Part shown: positions 5,024 to 6,646 of the stretch, one piece after another | Layout of the letters: each line of letters starts with the position of its first letter | Position numbering within the stretch: position 1 is the stretch's first letter | From: an uncultured Clostridia bacterium | GTDB taxonomy: Bacteria; Bacillota; Clostridia; Oscillospirales; Oscillospiraceae | Assembly: GCA_945946745.1 (NCBI GenBank) | Contig: CAMEWZ010000088.1 | Coordinates: forward strand, 1-6,646 | DNA: 6,646 bases | Reading direction: 5' to 3' | Program-made: the position numbers and the translations under genes | Notes under the pieces: model-generated | Databases searched by the model: none | What the model saw: the letters and a program-made list of their open reading frames with translations, nothing else | Told to the model about the DNA's origin: nothing

Positions 5024-6646
5024 TTTCACGGCTTTCAAGAAAGACCTGACCCGCTTCGCGCCGTTGTGGGGGCTGTATGCCCTGTGCCTGCTGCTGGGAC
5101 TGTTGCTGCTGACACAGAGCGAAACCAATTATTGGCTGGCCAGTGCCTTCGCGGAACTGCCCATGCTCATGGCCCCGGTCAACCTGGCCTATGCCCTGCT
5201 GGCGGCGGCTGTTCTGTTCGGCGACCTGTTTCACACCCGGATGTGCAATGCCCTTCACGCCATGCCCTTGCGCCGGGAGAGCTGGTTTGTCACCCACACC
5301 CTGGCGGGGCTGCTGTTCAGCATCGTGCCCACCCTGCTCATGGCTCCGGTGGCCATTCCGCTGCTGGCACAGACTCCGGTGACCGATGCCTGGCAGCTGA
5401 GCCTGTACTGGCTGGTTGCCACCAATTTGGAATATCTGTTCTTCTTTGGCGTTGCTGCCCTTTGCGTCCAGTGCGTGGGCAGCTGGGTGGGCCTGGCCTC
5501 GGTGTATGCCCTGGTGAATCTGGGGGCCGTGGTTCTGTACCTGCTGGTGAAAACCCTGTTTGCCCCCTTGCTCCCCGGTGTGGTGACCCGGCTGGAGCCC
5601 TTCCGGCTTCTCTGCCCCGTGCTGGAGCTGGTGGACGGGAGCCCGTTGATCCAGATGAAAACCGTGGATCAGTGGGTAGACGGAAAATACGCGCCCACCG
5701 GCAGCTTCGTCCTGGGAGACGGCTGGGGCTACCTCGTTGGCTGCGCCGGACTGGGCCTGGTGCTGCTGGGAGCCGCGTGCCTGCTGTATCACCGCCGGAA
5801 GCTGGAAAGCGCCGGGGATTTCCTGGCCCTTCCGGGCCTCAAGCCGGTGGCCCTGGTTGGCATCGCGCTGGTCTGCGCCACCGGATTCCAGATGGTCTGC
5901 GACATGGCCGGCAGCAAGCTGGGGATTCAGATTCTGTTTGCCTTCATCGGTCTGGCGGTGGGCTGGTTCGCGGCTCAGATGCTCCTGGCCAGAAGCACCC
6001 GGGTGTTCGCCCCGAAAAAATGGCTGGGGCTGGCCATTCTGGCCCTGGCATTGGGGGCCAGTCTAGGCCTTACCAAGCTGGATCCTCTGGGGATCCGCAC
6101 CTGGGTTCCCGCTCTGGAGCAGGTAAAGAGCATCACCCTGGATAACGGCTACCGGGGAACCATCACCATCCAGGACAGCGAGGGTCTGTCCGACCTGCTG
6201 CGGTTGCAGCAGCTGGCCGTTGAGACCGGTCTGACCAACGAGGAAGTGTCCCAGCAGCGGCTGCTTCTGCGCCAGCAGGAGGATACCGAGGATTCCGACC
6301 GGGATTCTTACTACAGCTTCCTGGACGATGTGAACCTTACCTACAAGCTAGCAAACGGCCGCATTGTTCAGCGCCACTACAACCTGGTCACGGACAGCGA
6401 GGCCGGCCAGCTGGTGCGCAAGTACACCAGCACCGTTGCCGCCCTGTTTGGCGACTTCTCCAAGTACATAGACGCGAAAACCCCGGAGGATTTGAGAAGC
6501 TACGTCCGCAAGCCAAAGGCCATCGAATTCGAGCTGGGGCGTGTCGACGAGAAATATCTGACGGCGGATACGATGGAGCGGCTGGTGGAGGCCATCATCG
6601 CCGACTGCGAGGAGGGAACCCTGTCCCAGTGCGAGAATTTCCACCC
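4998..6646 (+). CDS. ABC-2-type transporter permease with large extracytoplasmic domain, 3' end outside window
   Basis: An open frame of 549 codons with no stop before the window edge, starting at an ATG 8 nt after GGAGG (4985-4989) and overlapping the ATPase gene by 26 nt. A first cluster of hydrophobic segments lies at about 22-41, 57-78, 103-127, 135-160 and 166-188. A soluble loop (about 190-245) follows, then segments at about 246-266, 287-303, 309-331 and 343-360. The early part, with a short charged stretch after segment 2 (FHTRMCNALHAMPLRRE split around 78-94), resembles ABC-2 permeases of antibiotic and peptide exporters. After residue 360 comes a hydrophilic domain of at least 190 residues with no membrane segment, placed outside the cell if the segment count is right. 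This layout resembles Firmicute permeases annotated with a DUF6449-type tail, but I could not confirm that. It forms the membrane part of the transporter with the ATPase. Confidence 0.88.
   Translation, partial: MQSKTSFFNFTAFKKDLTRFAPLWGLYALCLLLGLLLLTQSETNYWLASAFAELPMLMAPVNLAYALLAAAVLFGDLFHTRMCNALHAMPLRRESWFVTHTLAGLLFSIVPTLLMAPVAIPLLAQTPVTDAWQLSLYWLVATNLEYLFFFGVAALCVQCVGSWVGLASVYALVNLGAVVLYLLVKTLFAPLLPGVVTRLEPFRLLCPVLELVDGSPLIQMKTVDQWVDGKYAPTGSFVLGDGWGYLVGCAGLGLVLLGAACLLYHRRKLESAGDFLALPGLKPVALVGIALVCATGFQMVCDMAGSKLGIQILFAFIGLAVGWFAAQMLLARSTRVFAPKKWLGLAILALALGASLGLTKLDPLGIRTWVPALEQVKSITLDNGYRGTITIQDSEGLSDLLRLQQLAVETGLTNEEVSQQRLLLRQQEDTEDSDRDSYYSFLDDVNLTYKLANGRIVQRHYNLVTDSEAGQLVRKYTSTVAALFGDFSKYIDAKTPEDLRSYVRKPKAIEFELGRVDEKYLTADTMERLVEAIIADCEEGTLSQCENFH

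Noticed and set aside
5004..5792. Minus-strand open frame (262 codons) and the plus-strand frame 5066-6145 over the permease region
   Set aside because: The frame beginning at 4998 gives an uninterrupted membrane protein with proper ribosome binding site and operon spacing; these two give Gln/His- or Gly/Ala/Arg-rich products without membrane segments.

Overview
The window looks like ordinary chromosomal DNA from a moderately GC-rich, Gram-positive-type Firmicute, probably a gut clostridium of the Oscillospiraceae kind. This is an inference from four things: strong AGGAGG-type ribosome binding sites, the lspA followed by RluA-family synthase order, a Wzz/YveK-type membrane protein and a YtrA-type GntR regulator with its ABC transporter. 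No phage, transposon, CRISPR array or plasmid function is visible, and no stretch over 300 bases lacks a gene.

The left half (1-3585) is read entirely on the minus strand. From right to left it holds a Wzz-like membrane protein with its own promoter and a terminator hairpin. Next comes an operon of lspA (signal peptidase II), an RluA/RluD-type pseudouridine synthase and a Cof-type HAD phosphatase, driven by a near-consensus promoter (TTGACA, 17 nt, TATGAT). Last is a tRNA-Gly(UCC) cut by the window start, with its own near-consensus promoter whose -35 box overlaps the HAD stop codon.

A 195-nt divergent intergenic region (3586-3780) separates this from a plus-strand operon: a small YtrA-type GntR repressor, an ABC ATPase, and a large ABC-2-type permease that runs off the right edge. 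The three genes overlap or nearly overlap, so they are surely co-transcribed. The promoter in front of the repressor carries a striking nested operator (CTGTACT/AGTACAG half-sites, four copies in all) overlapping the expected transcription start. This suggests autoregulation and probably effector-controlled export or envelope-stress defence, as in Bacillus ytr operons.

The best leads for a second look are the nested operator, the Wzz-like protein whose C-terminal part resembles a BY-kinase domain that has lost its ATP-binding motifs, and the long extracytoplasmic tail of the permease. I found no convincing evidence of a wholly new system.
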